This document shows, piece by piece, positions 29,382 to 37,540 of a stretch of 64,000 bases of DNA. A program made the position numbers and the translations under genes. The DNA is taken from contig JAFQYM010000023.1 in NCBI GenBank assembly GCA_017406465.1, positions 1 to 64,000 on the forward strand, written 5' to 3'. How positions within the stretch are numbered: the stretch's first letter is position 1; each line of letters starts with the position of its first letter. This DNA is from Kiritimatiellia bacterium. Its GTDB lineage: Bacteria; Verrucomicrobiota; Kiritimatiellia; RFP12; UBA1067. Below the pieces are notes generated by a model that did no database searches, had not been told where the DNA came from, and worked only from the letters and a program-made list of their open reading frames with translations.

Positions 29382-30704
29382 ATGGATGACTACGTAAAAT
29401 CCTTGCCTGACGATTGGCGACATGACCGACTTAAGGATGTCGCCAAGATTAATCAAAATGCGCTCGGTTCCTCCACCGATGTTGATTATGAATTGGATTA
29501 TCTTGAGATTTCCAATGTTGATGGAAATGGTATTGTTGATCGATCATTGATTGAGCACTTGCGGTTTGAGGATGCTCCTTCTCGCGCACGTAGACAGGTT
29601 GTGGAAGGTTCAACGATTATTTCATCGGTTCGTCCAAATCTTCAAGCTGCAGCATATATTGATGAGCATGATGATGGATTGATATGTTCGACGGGATTTA
29701 ACGTAGTCGATCCAGATGTCGAGAAACTTATCCCCAAGTATCTGTATTATTGTTTGATATCAGATGGAGCCAAGCAGTATTTTGTCTCTACGGCTAAGGG
29801 GGTTGGATATCCTGCAATTGGGGATAAGGAGTTTGGTGCTGTAGCAATTCCTCTTCCTCCTCGTCCTGAGCAGGAGCGGATCGCGGCGTTTCTGGACGAG
29901 AAGTGCGCAGCGGTTGACAAGGCGATAGAGGTCAAGCGGAAGCAGCAGGAGTCGGTTGATGCAATTTGGAAGAATTTGCTCTGCCGGGCGACAACGCAGG
30001 GGGTCGAAGGAATTGGTAGGGACGCGCGTCCGCATGGTCTTGCCGGCGGCGGTCACACGGGACGCATGCCCCTACCATCGGGTTGGCGATATGCCAGGCT
30101 TAAGGATTGCTTTTCCTATGGTAAGGGGCTAAATATCACCAAGATTGACTTGGTGGAGGATGGAACGCCGGTTATTAGTTATGGGCAGATTCATGCGAAG
30201 CAGAATGATGGAACGCACTTGAAAGATGAACTGTTGCGTTATGTGCCGGATGATTTGGCGCAAAGCAATTCTGGAGCGAAGTTGAAAATTGGGGATATTG
30301 TTTTTGCTGATACGTCCGAAGATTTAGACGGCATCGGAAATTGTGTCATAAACGATGTTGGCGATGGGGTGTATGCTGGGTATCATACGCTCATTGCGAG
30401 GGCAAAGGATCCGCGCAACTCCAAGTATCTGTCGTATCTGTTCCAGACAGATTGTTGGCGTGAGCAACTTCGGAAACGGGCTTGTGGTATTAAAGTCTTT
30501 AGTCTTACGCAACGATTGTTGAGCAACGTGAAGGTTGTTCTTCCTCCACACGGCGAACAAAAGCTGATAGTCAAATATCTTGATGCAAGGCATAACGAAC
30601 TCGAATCCCTCGCGGTAAATCTTCAAAGGCAGATTGATACTCTTGAGCAGTATCGCAAAAGTCTGATCCATGAATATGTGACGGGCGTGAGGAGGGTTGT
30701 ATGA
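29382..30704 (+). CDS. hsdS: Type I restriction specificity subunit S
   Basis: 440 aa from ATG 29382, chosen for the AGAGGAGG site about 10 nt upstream; ATG 29331 is in frame. Two target-recognition domains (about 8-150 and 232-385) each end in a coiled-coil conserved region: PPRPEQERIAAFLDEKCAAVDKAI (split, about 165-190) and PPHGEQKLIVKYLDARHNELESL (about 385-410). The inter-domain linker (about 212-232) is atypical and is encoded by a 62-bp repeat-like insert. It reads the DNA target for HsdM and HsdR. It overlaps hsdR by 4 nt and is 62 nt from gajB. Confidence 0.95.
   Translation: MDDYVKSLPDDWRHDRLKDVAKINQNALGSSTDVDYELDYLEISNVDGNGIVDRSLIEHLRFEDAPSRARRQVVEGSTIISSVRPNLQAAAYIDEHDDGLICSTGFNVVDPDVEKLIPKYLYYCLISDGAKQYFVSTAKGVGYPAIGDKEFGAVAIPLPPRPEQERIAAFLDEKCAAVDKAIEVKRKQQESVDAIWKNLLCRATTQGVEGIGRDARPHGLAGGGHTGRMPLPSGWRYARLKDCFSYGKGLNITKIDLVEDGTPVISYGQIHAKQNDGTHLKDELLRYVPDDLAQSNSGAKLKIGDIVFADTSEDLDGIGNCVINDVGDGVYAGYHTLIARAKDPRNSKYLSYLFQTDCWREQLRKRACGIKVFSLTQRLLSNVKVVLPPHGEQKLIVKYLDARHNELESLAVNLQRQIDTLEQYRKSLIHEYVTGVRRVV
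30015..30076 (+). repeat. Short inverted-repeat element inside hsdS linker
   Basis: The segment starts GGTAGGGACGCGCGTCC and ends GGACGCATGCCCCTACC, imperfect inverted repeats of each other, enclosing a GC-rich core. It adds in-frame residues (IGRDARPHGLAGGGHTGRMP) where HsdS proteins carry their inter-TRD spacer. The head resembles GGTAGGGG sequences at 23111 and 36911. Confidence 0.6.
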
Positions 30705-33631
30705 GCAAAGGTGTTCCACCTGAAATTGCGTTCCAAAACCACATCCGCGATGAGCTTCTGCGGCGATTCAAGCACGACACGTTGAAATATTCGGCGCTGG
30801 AGCAGGGCGATATTACGGACACGGTTAACTTTATCGCCGAGGACGTGCTATGGGCGTTTGTGACGGCTTCGCAGCCGGAGGATGTTGCGAAATTGGAGCG
30901 CAATTACGGCACGGACACGCGGGATGAGTTCTTCAAGGCATTACGCTCGGAGCTGTGCCGCAAACCGATGTGGATGGTGATGCGGGATGGCTTTCGGGCG
31001 CGTGGAGTGGAGTTCAAACTGTATTTCGCAAGGCCGCGTTCAGAGCAGAGCGCAACATGGGCGGCCTATCGTCAGAATCGCTTTTCGTTCCGTCATCATT
31101 TCTATTATGGTGAAACGAACAAGGAGATCGACTTTGTTTTCTTCCTGAACGGATTGCCGATTGTTGCACTTGAGCTGAAGCACGAGAAGAACCAGACTGT
31201 GGATGCGGCCGTTCAGCAATTCGCCGAGCGTGATCACACGACGAAAATCTTCCAGCATCCGTTCGCCTACATTGCCGCCGATACGAGCGAAGTGAAGCTG
31301 GCGACAGATCCGAGGCATCCGGATAATTTCAGATGGCATAACCAGGGGTTGGTCAACGAGGCGCGTAGCGAGGACGAATATCCGGTGGAGTTTCTCTATG
31401 ACGAGGTGCTGGCGCCGGAGAATCTGCTTGAAGACATTGCTTTTTTCCTTGTGCGCGTTCCGGAAAAGCCCGAGACAGACAAGGATCCTGCACGTCCTGC
31501 ATTCACCATTTATCCACGTTTCCATCAGTCGCGCTGTGTGAAGAAGATTGCGGCGGACATTTCGGCGTATTTCACAGAGAGGGGCGATATCGGCAAGAAA
31601 TATCTGGCCCAGCATGCTCCCGGCAGCGGCAAGACGTTGACTATTTGCTGGCTGGCGGCGAAACTTGATGCGCTGTTCAAGCCGGGGACGAACGAGAAGT
31701 TGGTCGAGACGGTGTTTATTGTCACGGCGGCGAAGTCGCTGGACAAGAACATTAAGGATGACATTGCGAAATTCGTTCATCTGAAAGATAAGGTTGGATT
31801 GTCGGCGAAGTCGGAGGATGTGGATAGTTTCATTCATGGGAATCTCAAGAAGAAGATCGCTCCAAAGTCCATCATTGTGACGACGCAGCAGAAGCTCGCT
31901 TACATTCTAGACAAGCTGAAGGAGGATCCGACGCTCCGCACACGACGTGTGGCGTTCCTGATTGATGAAGCCCACCGGGACCAGGACGGCAAGCGGGCAG
32001 CCGAGATGCGTATCCCGTTCCGCGAGATCGAGGAAGACGAGGACGAAGAGCGGATGCGCGATGAAATTATCCGTGCTCATGCCGGAAACCAGATGTTTGT
32101 CGCGTTCACGGCTACGCCGTCGCAATCGACGGTTGACCTTTTTGGCTCGCCGTGCGATATCTACACCGAGGCCGAGGCGATTCAGGAGGGCTATATCGTC
32201 GATGTTGCGTCGAGCATCGTCTCCTACAAGACCCTCTACAACTTGCATTGCTCTTATGTGCCGACTGGGAATGAGGAGAAGGAGTTCCCGAAAGGGCTTG
32301 TTGCCAAAGCACTTAAGAATATCGCCTATAGCGATTACGGTATTGTGCAATACAAGGCCGAAGTCATGTTGCGGTATTTCGAACGCGAGGTCAAAGACCT
32401 GATTGGCGGACGAGCCAAGGCGATGATTGTTGCACCGTCACGTCCCACAGGGCTGTTGTACTACACGATTCTCAAGGCGAAGTTGGAGCAGCGCGGAGCG
32501 GCTTACAAACTGTTGTACGCTTTCGCGGATTTCGTCCATCCCGAAACGAACGAGACGATCACGGAGCATGCGGTCAATGGATTGAAGGACGGCGAGAAGA
32601 TCGAAGACCGGTTTGACACGGACGATTATCGTTTGATGATTGTCGCCAATAAGTTTCAGACGGGATTTAACCAACCGTTGTTGGCGGGGATGTTCATTGA
32701 CAAGCCGATTGTGGATCGCAATGCAGTCCAGACCGTCTCGCGACTCAATCGTAAGTGTCCGGGTAAGGATCGTGTCGTTGTGGTGGATTTCACGAATAAC
32801 GCTGACGCGATACTCAGGGCGTTTGCCAAGTATCGCAAAGGGACGCCCTATGAGCCAGATCCACCCGATCCTGAGCGGGCAAGGGAGATATATCGGCAGA
32901 TTTTGGATGCGGCGATATTCACGCAGAGTGACTTTACTCAATTTGCAGCGTTGGCTCGCACATCAACAGATGCGCAGATTCAGTATCGAGTCGGTGCGTT
33001 ACGGCAGGTCTTCCAGACGCGCGTGAGTGACATTGGATCGAGGAAGGACTATGTTCAGCTTCTCGCGAAATACGTCAAGCAAGTGGACTTCTTCAAGAAG
33101 GATTACGATTTCGGAAACGATATGCTGGATGCGTATGTCTTTGCAGATGTCGTCGGTCGTCAGTTGATCAAGCAGGGCTCGATGAGCGAGCTGATGCAGG
33201 CTATGCGCCACACTGAAGTCGTCAAGGCGAGCGTCAAGTTCCAAGGCGTCCGTTCGGGCAACGGAATTGTCGCGTTAAAGCCCAGTCGAAAAGGGCATGG
33301 TCTCGGTGTTCCGCAGAAGAAAGTCTCCGTGCAAGAAATGATCGACGAGATACGCGAGAAATTCCAGATAACAGACGAAGAGGCGCTTTTCATCCGCGAG
33401 GTCACCGAACAGAAGCTGCAAGATCCTGACGTGAAAGACGCCGTAGCGAGGAATCGTGATGACGATGAATATTTGTTCGGGCCATATCGCCAGCAAGTTC
33501 ATGTGCAGATCAGCGACATCTATCAAGAGAGTGGACATTACGAGGAAATCGCTGACGACAAGTATTCGGGCAACGGCGGAATATTCGACAGCATGGCAAC
33601 GGTTGTCATTCAAACGATAAGGGCGGCATAA
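30701..33631 (+). CDS. hsdR: Type I restriction endonuclease subunit R
   Basis: 976 aa. The N-terminal PD-(D/E)xK nuclease has EIDFVFFLNGLPIVALELK (about 140-158). The superfamily 2 translocase has Walker A HAPGSGKT (about 305-312), motif II DEAH (about 421-424) and motif III AFTATPS. The later VIVDFTNNADAI-like region and a C-terminal helical domain are also visible. It cleaves unmodified DNA after ATP-driven translocation and needs the M2S complex. It starts in an ATGA overlap with hsdS, and radC follows after 1 nt. All motifs look intact. Confidence 0.96.
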   Translation: MSKGVPPEIAFQNHIRDELLRRFKHDTLKYSALEQGDITDTVNFIAEDVLWAFVTASQPEDVAKLERNYGTDTRDEFFKALRSELCRKPMWMVMRDGFRARGVEFKLYFARPRSEQSATWAAYRQNRFSFRHHFYYGETNKEIDFVFFLNGLPIVALELKHEKNQTVDAAVQQFAERDHTTKIFQHPFAYIAADTSEVKLATDPRHPDNFRWHNQGLVNEARSEDEYPVEFLYDEVLAPENLLEDIAFFLVRVPEKPETDKDPARPAFTIYPRFHQSRCVKKIAADISAYFTERGDIGKKYLAQHAPGSGKTLTICWLAAKLDALFKPGTNEKLVETVFIVTAAKSLDKNIKDDIAKFVHLKDKVGLSAKSEDVDSFIHGNLKKKIAPKSIIVTTQQKLAYILDKLKEDPTLRTRRVAFLIDEAHRDQDGKRAAEMRIPFREIEEDEDEERMRDEIIRAHAGNQMFVAFTATPSQSTVDLFGSPCDIYTEAEAIQEGYIVDVASSIVSYKTLYNLHCSYVPTGNEEKEFPKGLVAKALKNIAYSDYGIVQYKAEVMLRYFEREVKDLIGGRAKAMIVAPSRPTGLLYYTILKAKLEQRGAAYKLLYAFADFVHPETNETITEHAVNGLKDGEKIEDRFDTDDYRLMIVANKFQTGFNQPLLAGMFIDKPIVDRNAVQTVSRLNRKCPGKDRVVVVDFTNNADAILRAFAKYRKGTPYEPDPPDPERAREIYRQILDAAIFTQSDFTQFAALARTSTDAQIQYRVGALRQVFQTRVSDIGSRKDYVQLLAKYVKQVDFFKKDYDFGNDMLDAYVFADVVGRQLIKQGSMSELMQAMRHTEVVKASVKFQGVRSGNGIVALKPSRKGHGLGVPQKKVSVQEMIDEIREKFQITDEEALFIREVTEQKLQDPDVKDAVARNRDDDEYLFGPYRQQVHVQISDIYQESGHYEEIADDKYSGNGGIFDSMATVVIQTIRAA

Positions 33632-33632
33632 T

Positions 33633-34292
33633 ATGGCGAAAAGGGTAATGGACATGGCCGAGGCAGATCGTCCGCGCGAGAAACTTGTGCGTTTAGGCGC
33701 GGCGGCGTTGCGCGATGACGAATTGATGGCTGTTCTCCTCGGCAGCGGAAACGCGCAAATGGATGTAATGACGATGTCCCGCGAGTTCGTGAAACATATT
33801 GACGGGAAAGGGCTAGACATCAAACTCGGAGATCTGATCATGCCGGGTGTCGGCGAAGCGAAAGCGGCTAAGGTTTTGGCGGCCTTGGAGTTTGCCAGGC
33901 GGCGAATCAAGCCGGCCGGCGTTAAGATTCTGGAAACAAAAGATGTGTTGCCGTTGATACAGCATTTTGCCTTTCAGCGTCAAGAACATGTCCTGTGTGT
34001 GACGGTCAATGGCGCGAACGAGGTAATCAACACGCATACGGTCGCCGTGGGTGCTATGGACAATGTGTCCTTTGACCCGCGAGAAGTTTTTTCGCGGGCG
34101 GTTGCTGAAAAAGCCTCTGGAATTATTCTTGCGCATAATCATCCAGAAGGGGACTTGAAGCCGTCGGGTACTGATCGCGAAATGACGTTCCGCATACAGA
34201 AGGCGGGGGAGATTGTCGGTGTTTTGCTACTTGATCACATTATCTTTAGCAGAAATGACTATTTTAGTTTTGCCGAGCACGGCGTGATATGA
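33633..34292 (+). CDS. radC: RadC-family JAB/MPN domain protein
   Basis: 219 aa. The N-terminal helix-hairpin-helix region (DDELMAVLLGSG; PGVGEAKAAKVLAALEFARRR) precedes the MPN metal motif HNHPEGDLKPSGTD (about 168-181), with an upstream catalytic-type Glu. RadC proteins are common in mobile and defence loci; a role in DNA repair has been questioned and the biochemical function is unknown. It lies 1 nt after hsdR, so it is almost certainly co-expressed with the restriction operon. Confidence 0.95.
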   Translation: MAKRVMDMAEADRPREKLVRLGAAALRDDELMAVLLGSGNAQMDVMTMSREFVKHIDGKGLDIKLGDLIMPGVGEAKAAKVLAALEFARRRIKPAGVKILETKDVLPLIQHFAFQRQEHVLCVTVNGANEVINTHTVAVGAMDNVSFDPREVFSRAVAEKASGIILAHNHPEGDLKPSGTDREMTFRIQKAGEIVGVLLLDHIIFSRNDYFSFAEHGVI

Positions 34293-34392
34293 TTAAGGGG
34301 CGGATAAGATTCTGGGTATCGCTAAGGTTCAGACATGATTGTCACTGTAAATTGCCACACAAGGATGCGGATACAAGAGAGATTGGTATAAC

Positions 34393-34461
34393 ATGATCTG
34401 TTTGCCGAAAAGAGAAAAACTTGATCTGAAGCAGTCATCGGTCGTTGACTTTGCCGTGTAG
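34393..34461 (+). pseudogene. Decayed start of a P-loop NTPase gene, copy 1
   Basis: It translates as 22 residues (MICLPKREKLDLKQSSVVDF, then AV) before a stop. It aligns with the start of the fragment at 36608 (MSWLSKRGKLNPKQTSAIDF, then AV): about 53 of 66 bases match by my count. A TTGGTATAAC promoter-like box sits immediately upstream. The rest of the gene is missing, replaced by the 697-aa gene. Confidence 0.65.
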
Positions 34462-34502
34462 AAGATGACTAGTCATCCTGTTTACAAAAACAATAATTCA
34501 TT

Positions 34503-36596
34503 ATGACAGATAACAAAGGAAATGTTATAGATTGGGCCAAGGAGTATAATCGGCTCTCTGGCGGTTTATTGTTCTTGTTAACGCGTGGGCTACTGACGCA
34601 AGCTGAATTTGACACCATTAATGAAGCTGCGGGAAAATTGATTCGGCACATATTTGGGCCAAGGAAATCGCAGGTCGTAGAGTTGGACGAGGTGGGGATT
34701 TGTTGGCATGGGTATGAGATGGTTGTGACGTTGTCCGGCATCAAGAGCTCGGCTGCGTTTTATTTTGATGGGTTTCCTTTGACGGAATCAATGCGTCGTT
34801 TATCTGATCGCCTTAATCCAAGATATCCGCGTTGTGGCGAGGATCTGTTTGACATAATGCACATCAATGCGGAAAAGGTGAAATTGCCTATCAAATGCTC
34901 CCCTAAGCATAATCCTTCAGGGGTGGATATTTCCAATGTCGGGCGAATTTTCTTTGATGTGATTGGAAAGATTAACCCTAAGTTACTCGTTTGGGATGCG
35001 GAGGGAGCTTTCTCTGATTGGGTTAGGGCCTTTGGAAATCCATTGATGGGGGAGGAGAGTCGGATTGCGCTCGTGCCTGAAATAGTTTCGGCCTATAAAA
35101 CATATCGCGAAAAGATGATTGAATTGGCAAGATGTATGCGAGAGTATGAAGATGAATTGGATGCGAAAGCTCGATCCGAAAATAAACATGAAACAGGATT
35201 GCAAATGGATGATGAATTAGCATTGGACGAGTGGTATGAGGATATTGTGGATGATTTGATTGAGGCAATGCAATATGCGGGTAATTTCTTTGATGTCTGC
35301 GAAGTCATAAAACGTGGGCTTGAACGCGCTACGAATATATTGGATCCATTGGTGTTTTCGTATGATTGGATGAAGGCGGCGCTTGAAGAAATTTGTTGTC
35401 GTGAAGACATTCAGACGGAGTACGATCGCATCCGCACGGCTAAAGTGATGGCTGTGCTTGTTGAGCGGAGCCTTACGTGGGCAACGGCACAACTTAAAGA
35501 AACGTCGGTCAATGTAAAACCTGTCATTGATTTGCTGATAGAGCGTTTTGGCAATGTTCCGAAAAAAGATTTGGAGGAAGAATGTCAAAAGATATTTATT
35601 GAAAAGGATGAAGATGGTGACGGCTGGCATTTTAGCGGAGAGTTCATAGAAGGTATTAGAGATAGCATTGAAGAGACGAAGACGGAATATTTTCAATGCC
35701 GCGACGCGCAATTGCGTAAAGAGGCAGAGTTGCTCGATGAAGATGTATTTTCAAAAACGAATCCTTATAAAAAGCTAAGTGATGATATTGAGAGGATATT
35801 GGCCGATTCGCCTTCTCCTGCGCGATATATTTTAATTTGTGCTTTTTTAAAGAAGGCAATTGGTGATTTGACACGGAAGAATGATCGTAACCTTCCGCGT
35901 TATAATTGGTTCTTTCGGGCTCTCTATGGATTAACAGAAACCCCGATAGTGTTGAAGGATAATGATGATCGCAAAATGGCGCGTGCATTTGCTTCTGTGC
36001 TGAAAGCATTTGATCAATGGGTTGAGTGCTTGCATATAACAATTATGGCGGATTATGAAGAAGATTGTGTGATTTGGGATTTGTACGGGTTCAAAAACAG
36101 GCAAGATCCTATCGTGTATCTATTTGAGCGGCAAGCAGTATCTGGCAAGATCGTTTATGACCCGGAGCCAATTGAAGATGTCCTTCAGGGGCTTCGCGAG
36201 GCAATGCATCCTCGATATTATAATGAGGTGAGACGAAGCGCTGATGCCCGTGAGAGGATAGAAAACGCCTCTTTGAGTGACTATGGAAATCAGGATGAGA
36301 GGAAAGCAGGTAAAATTGACATACACGATGGTAACGATATGAAAGAGAAAAATGCAACGAATTCAGGTGTTAAAATCATTAACAATGGGAATATGCAGAT
36401 TGGCAGCAATGGGAACATGCAAATCGGTAGCCCCGGTTCGTCTCAGCATCAAACAAAAACAGTTGAAAAGAATCAAGTGCGAGGCGTAAAGTCGTCAATT
36501 GCGGATAAACTGTTTTGGCCAATTTTGTCTTCTGTGATTGCAAGTGTGATTGCTGGGTTGATTATGCTTGCGATAAAAAATCATTGGCTGTTTTAA
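34503..36596 (+). CDS. Unrecognised 697-aa tail-anchored protein, candidate defence gene
   Basis: The large N-terminal part (about 1-600) is mostly helical and acidic, with no motif I recognise. Residues about 630-652 are a polar linker with a repeated NGNMQIGS motif, similar to G-N-x-Q-I-G linkers that join effector or recognition domains to membrane helices. The last 26 residues are one hydrophobic helix (WPILSSVIASVIAGLIMLAI) ending NHWLF, so the protein is probably anchored by its C-terminus with the body in the cytoplasm. It is AT-rich with no obvious Shine-Dalgarno. It lies between radC and a KAP gene and is flanked by duplicated P-loop gene fragments. Confidence 0.8.
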   Translation: MTDNKGNVIDWAKEYNRLSGGLLFLLTRGLLTQAEFDTINEAAGKLIRHIFGPRKSQVVELDEVGICWHGYEMVVTLSGIKSSAAFYFDGFPLTESMRRLSDRLNPRYPRCGEDLFDIMHINAEKVKLPIKCSPKHNPSGVDISNVGRIFFDVIGKINPKLLVWDAEGAFSDWVRAFGNPLMGEESRIALVPEIVSAYKTYREKMIELARCMREYEDELDAKARSENKHETGLQMDDELALDEWYEDIVDDLIEAMQYAGNFFDVCEVIKRGLERATNILDPLVFSYDWMKAALEEICCREDIQTEYDRIRTAKVMAVLVERSLTWATAQLKETSVNVKPVIDLLIERFGNVPKKDLEEECQKIFIEKDEDGDGWHFSGEFIEGIRDSIEETKTEYFQCRDAQLRKEAELLDEDVFSKTNPYKKLSDDIERILADSPSPARYILICAFLKKAIGDLTRKNDRNLPRYNWFFRALYGLTETPIVLKDNDDRKMARAFASVLKAFDQWVECLHITIMADYEEDCVIWDLYGFKNRQDPIVYLFERQAVSGKIVYDPEPIEDVLQGLREAMHPRYYNEVRRSADARERIENASLSDYGNQDERKAGKIDIHDGNDMKEKNATNSGVKIINNGNMQIGSNGNMQIGSPGSSQHQTKTVEKNQVRGVKSSIADKLFWPILSSVIASVIAGLIMLAIKNHWLF

Positions 36597-36607
36597 AAAA
36601 GTATGTT

Positions 36608-36754
36608 ATGAGCTGGTTGTCAAAAAGAGGAAAACTTAATCCGAAGCAGACATCAGCGATTGACTTCGCCGTGGCGCAGGAGGGGGACTTCTATGTGTCG
36701 GGCGAGGGCGGGATGGGGAAGTCGGTCGTGCTGGCGTCAATTCGAATGATATAA
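36608..36754 (+). pseudogene. Truncated P-loop NTPase/helicase start, copy 2
   Basis: 48 residues. LNPKQTSAIDFAVAQEGDFY then VSGEGGMGKSVVLASI is a Q-motif-like start plus Walker A (GEGGMGKS), as in SF1/Pif1-like helicases. It then breaks off at a stop (36752-36754) and runs into repeat sequence. It is homologous to the shorter remnant at 34393. Confidence 0.65.
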
Positions 36755-37032
36755 GGTGGAGGAAATAGAAAGTGAAGATCGGCAAAGACAAAAACTGCGG
36801 GGACAGACCCCAAGAAAGCCTGATTTTTCAGTGCTTTCCTGATGTCGGCCCAGTTGACACCATTTGTTTGGGCATCCTTTGCCGGCTTTCCGCCAGGTGG
36901 TGACCCCTGAACGAGCCAATAGGTAGGGGTGCCATAGCAAAATGAACTTGTCAAGCTGGTTTATTGCTTATTTTCCGAAAATTTAATGCCCCATTTTGTC
37001 GCAGTTCTGCGATTTATTGACAGTTATCCCCC
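36755..37032. other. Non-coding stretch with repeat, between NTPase remnant and iteron promoter
   Basis: It contains a GGGGACAGACCCC-centred repeat (36795-36840, minus orientation), a GGTAGGGGTGCC head (36911-36922) and an AT-rich approach to the promoter. On the minus strand part of it reads as protein-like (GVNWADIRKALKNQAFLGSV) but without an intact frame, possibly an old transposase end. Confidence 0.5.
36795..36840 (-). repeat. FLGxVP/GGGGACAG repeat, left copy
   Basis: The reverse complement reads GGAAAGCACTGAAAAATCAG, then GCTTTCTTGGGGTCTGTCCCC. It pairs with 41795-41834 (CGAAAGGGCCGAAAAATAAG, then GGCTTCTTGGGGGCTGTCCCC) in the opposite orientation. A shorter GGGGACAGCCCCC occurs at about 54025. 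Confidence 0.65.
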
Positions 37033-37090
37033 ATTTCCTACAAAATTGTAGGAATTTTGTAGGAAATTTGTAGGAATTCTTTTCTATACT
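37033..37090 (+). promoter_or_regulatory. Iteron-type promoter element, copy 2
   Basis: It has the same palindrome and 11-bp-spaced TTGTAGGAA repeats as 12421-12478, ending in TATACT (37085-37090). The match continues weakly as CGCGTGACTGC against CGCGTTACTGC. It drives the short ORF at 37154 and probably the genes behind it. Confidence 0.7.
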
Positions 37091-37153
37091 TCCCCGCGTG
37101 ACTGCGAGTGCGGTTGCAAGATTTTAGTCAAATCATAAGCGGAGGATTGAACA

Positions 37154-37258
37154 ATGGTACGTAAAGCAAAGCTGATAGTCGATGATTACAAAGGCGAGCT
37201 GCTCGAAGTAGAAGTGGCTTGCCGCAAGAACCTATCCATACAATCCGAGATCGCCTAA
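37154..37258 (+). CDS. Small ORF behind iteron promoter
   Basis: 34 aa, starting MVRKAKLIVDDYKGELLEVE, with a good GGAGGA ribosome site. The length suggests a leader peptide or a truncated gene front. It is directly followed by an HsdS remnant, so the two may derive from a disrupted restriction locus. Confidence 0.4.
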   Translation: MVRKAKLIVDDYKGELLEVEVACRKNLSIQSEIA

Positions 37259-37275
37259 GCAGGAGTCAAGCTGGT

Positions 37276-37518
37276 ATGAGCTATTATCTCAATTCCTCTG
37301 TTTCAATAACCGCTGCCCCTTTCGGTCTCCCGGATCATTACTTTGATTCGATAGATTTTTCAACGGCAAGATGTCTTTTTCCGCCGCGCCCCGTGCAGGA
37401 TCGCATTGCATCCATAGCATCATCCATCCGCGCCGAAGCCCGCAAGCTGAAAGCCGACGCAACCGCTGCACTTGATGTGGTAAAGCGGAAGGTAGAGTTG
37501 AAAATCATTGGAAAATAA
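37276..37518 (+). pseudogene. HsdS C-terminal remnant
   Basis: 80 codons from ATG 37276. The middle, FPPRPVQDRIASIASSIRAE, followed by a helical ARKLKADATAALDVVKRKVE, matches the conserved coiled-coil end of type I specificity subunits (PPLPEQERI...). No target-recognition domain remains upstream. It points to a second restriction locus that has been lost here. Confidence 0.65.
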
Positions 37519-37540
37519 TTTGAGTAAAGGAGGGATAGAC

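Noticed and set aside
33633..34292. RadC as evidence of a transposon or integrative element
   Set aside because: radC occurs in many chromosomal settings; no integrase, relaxase or phage genes are present.
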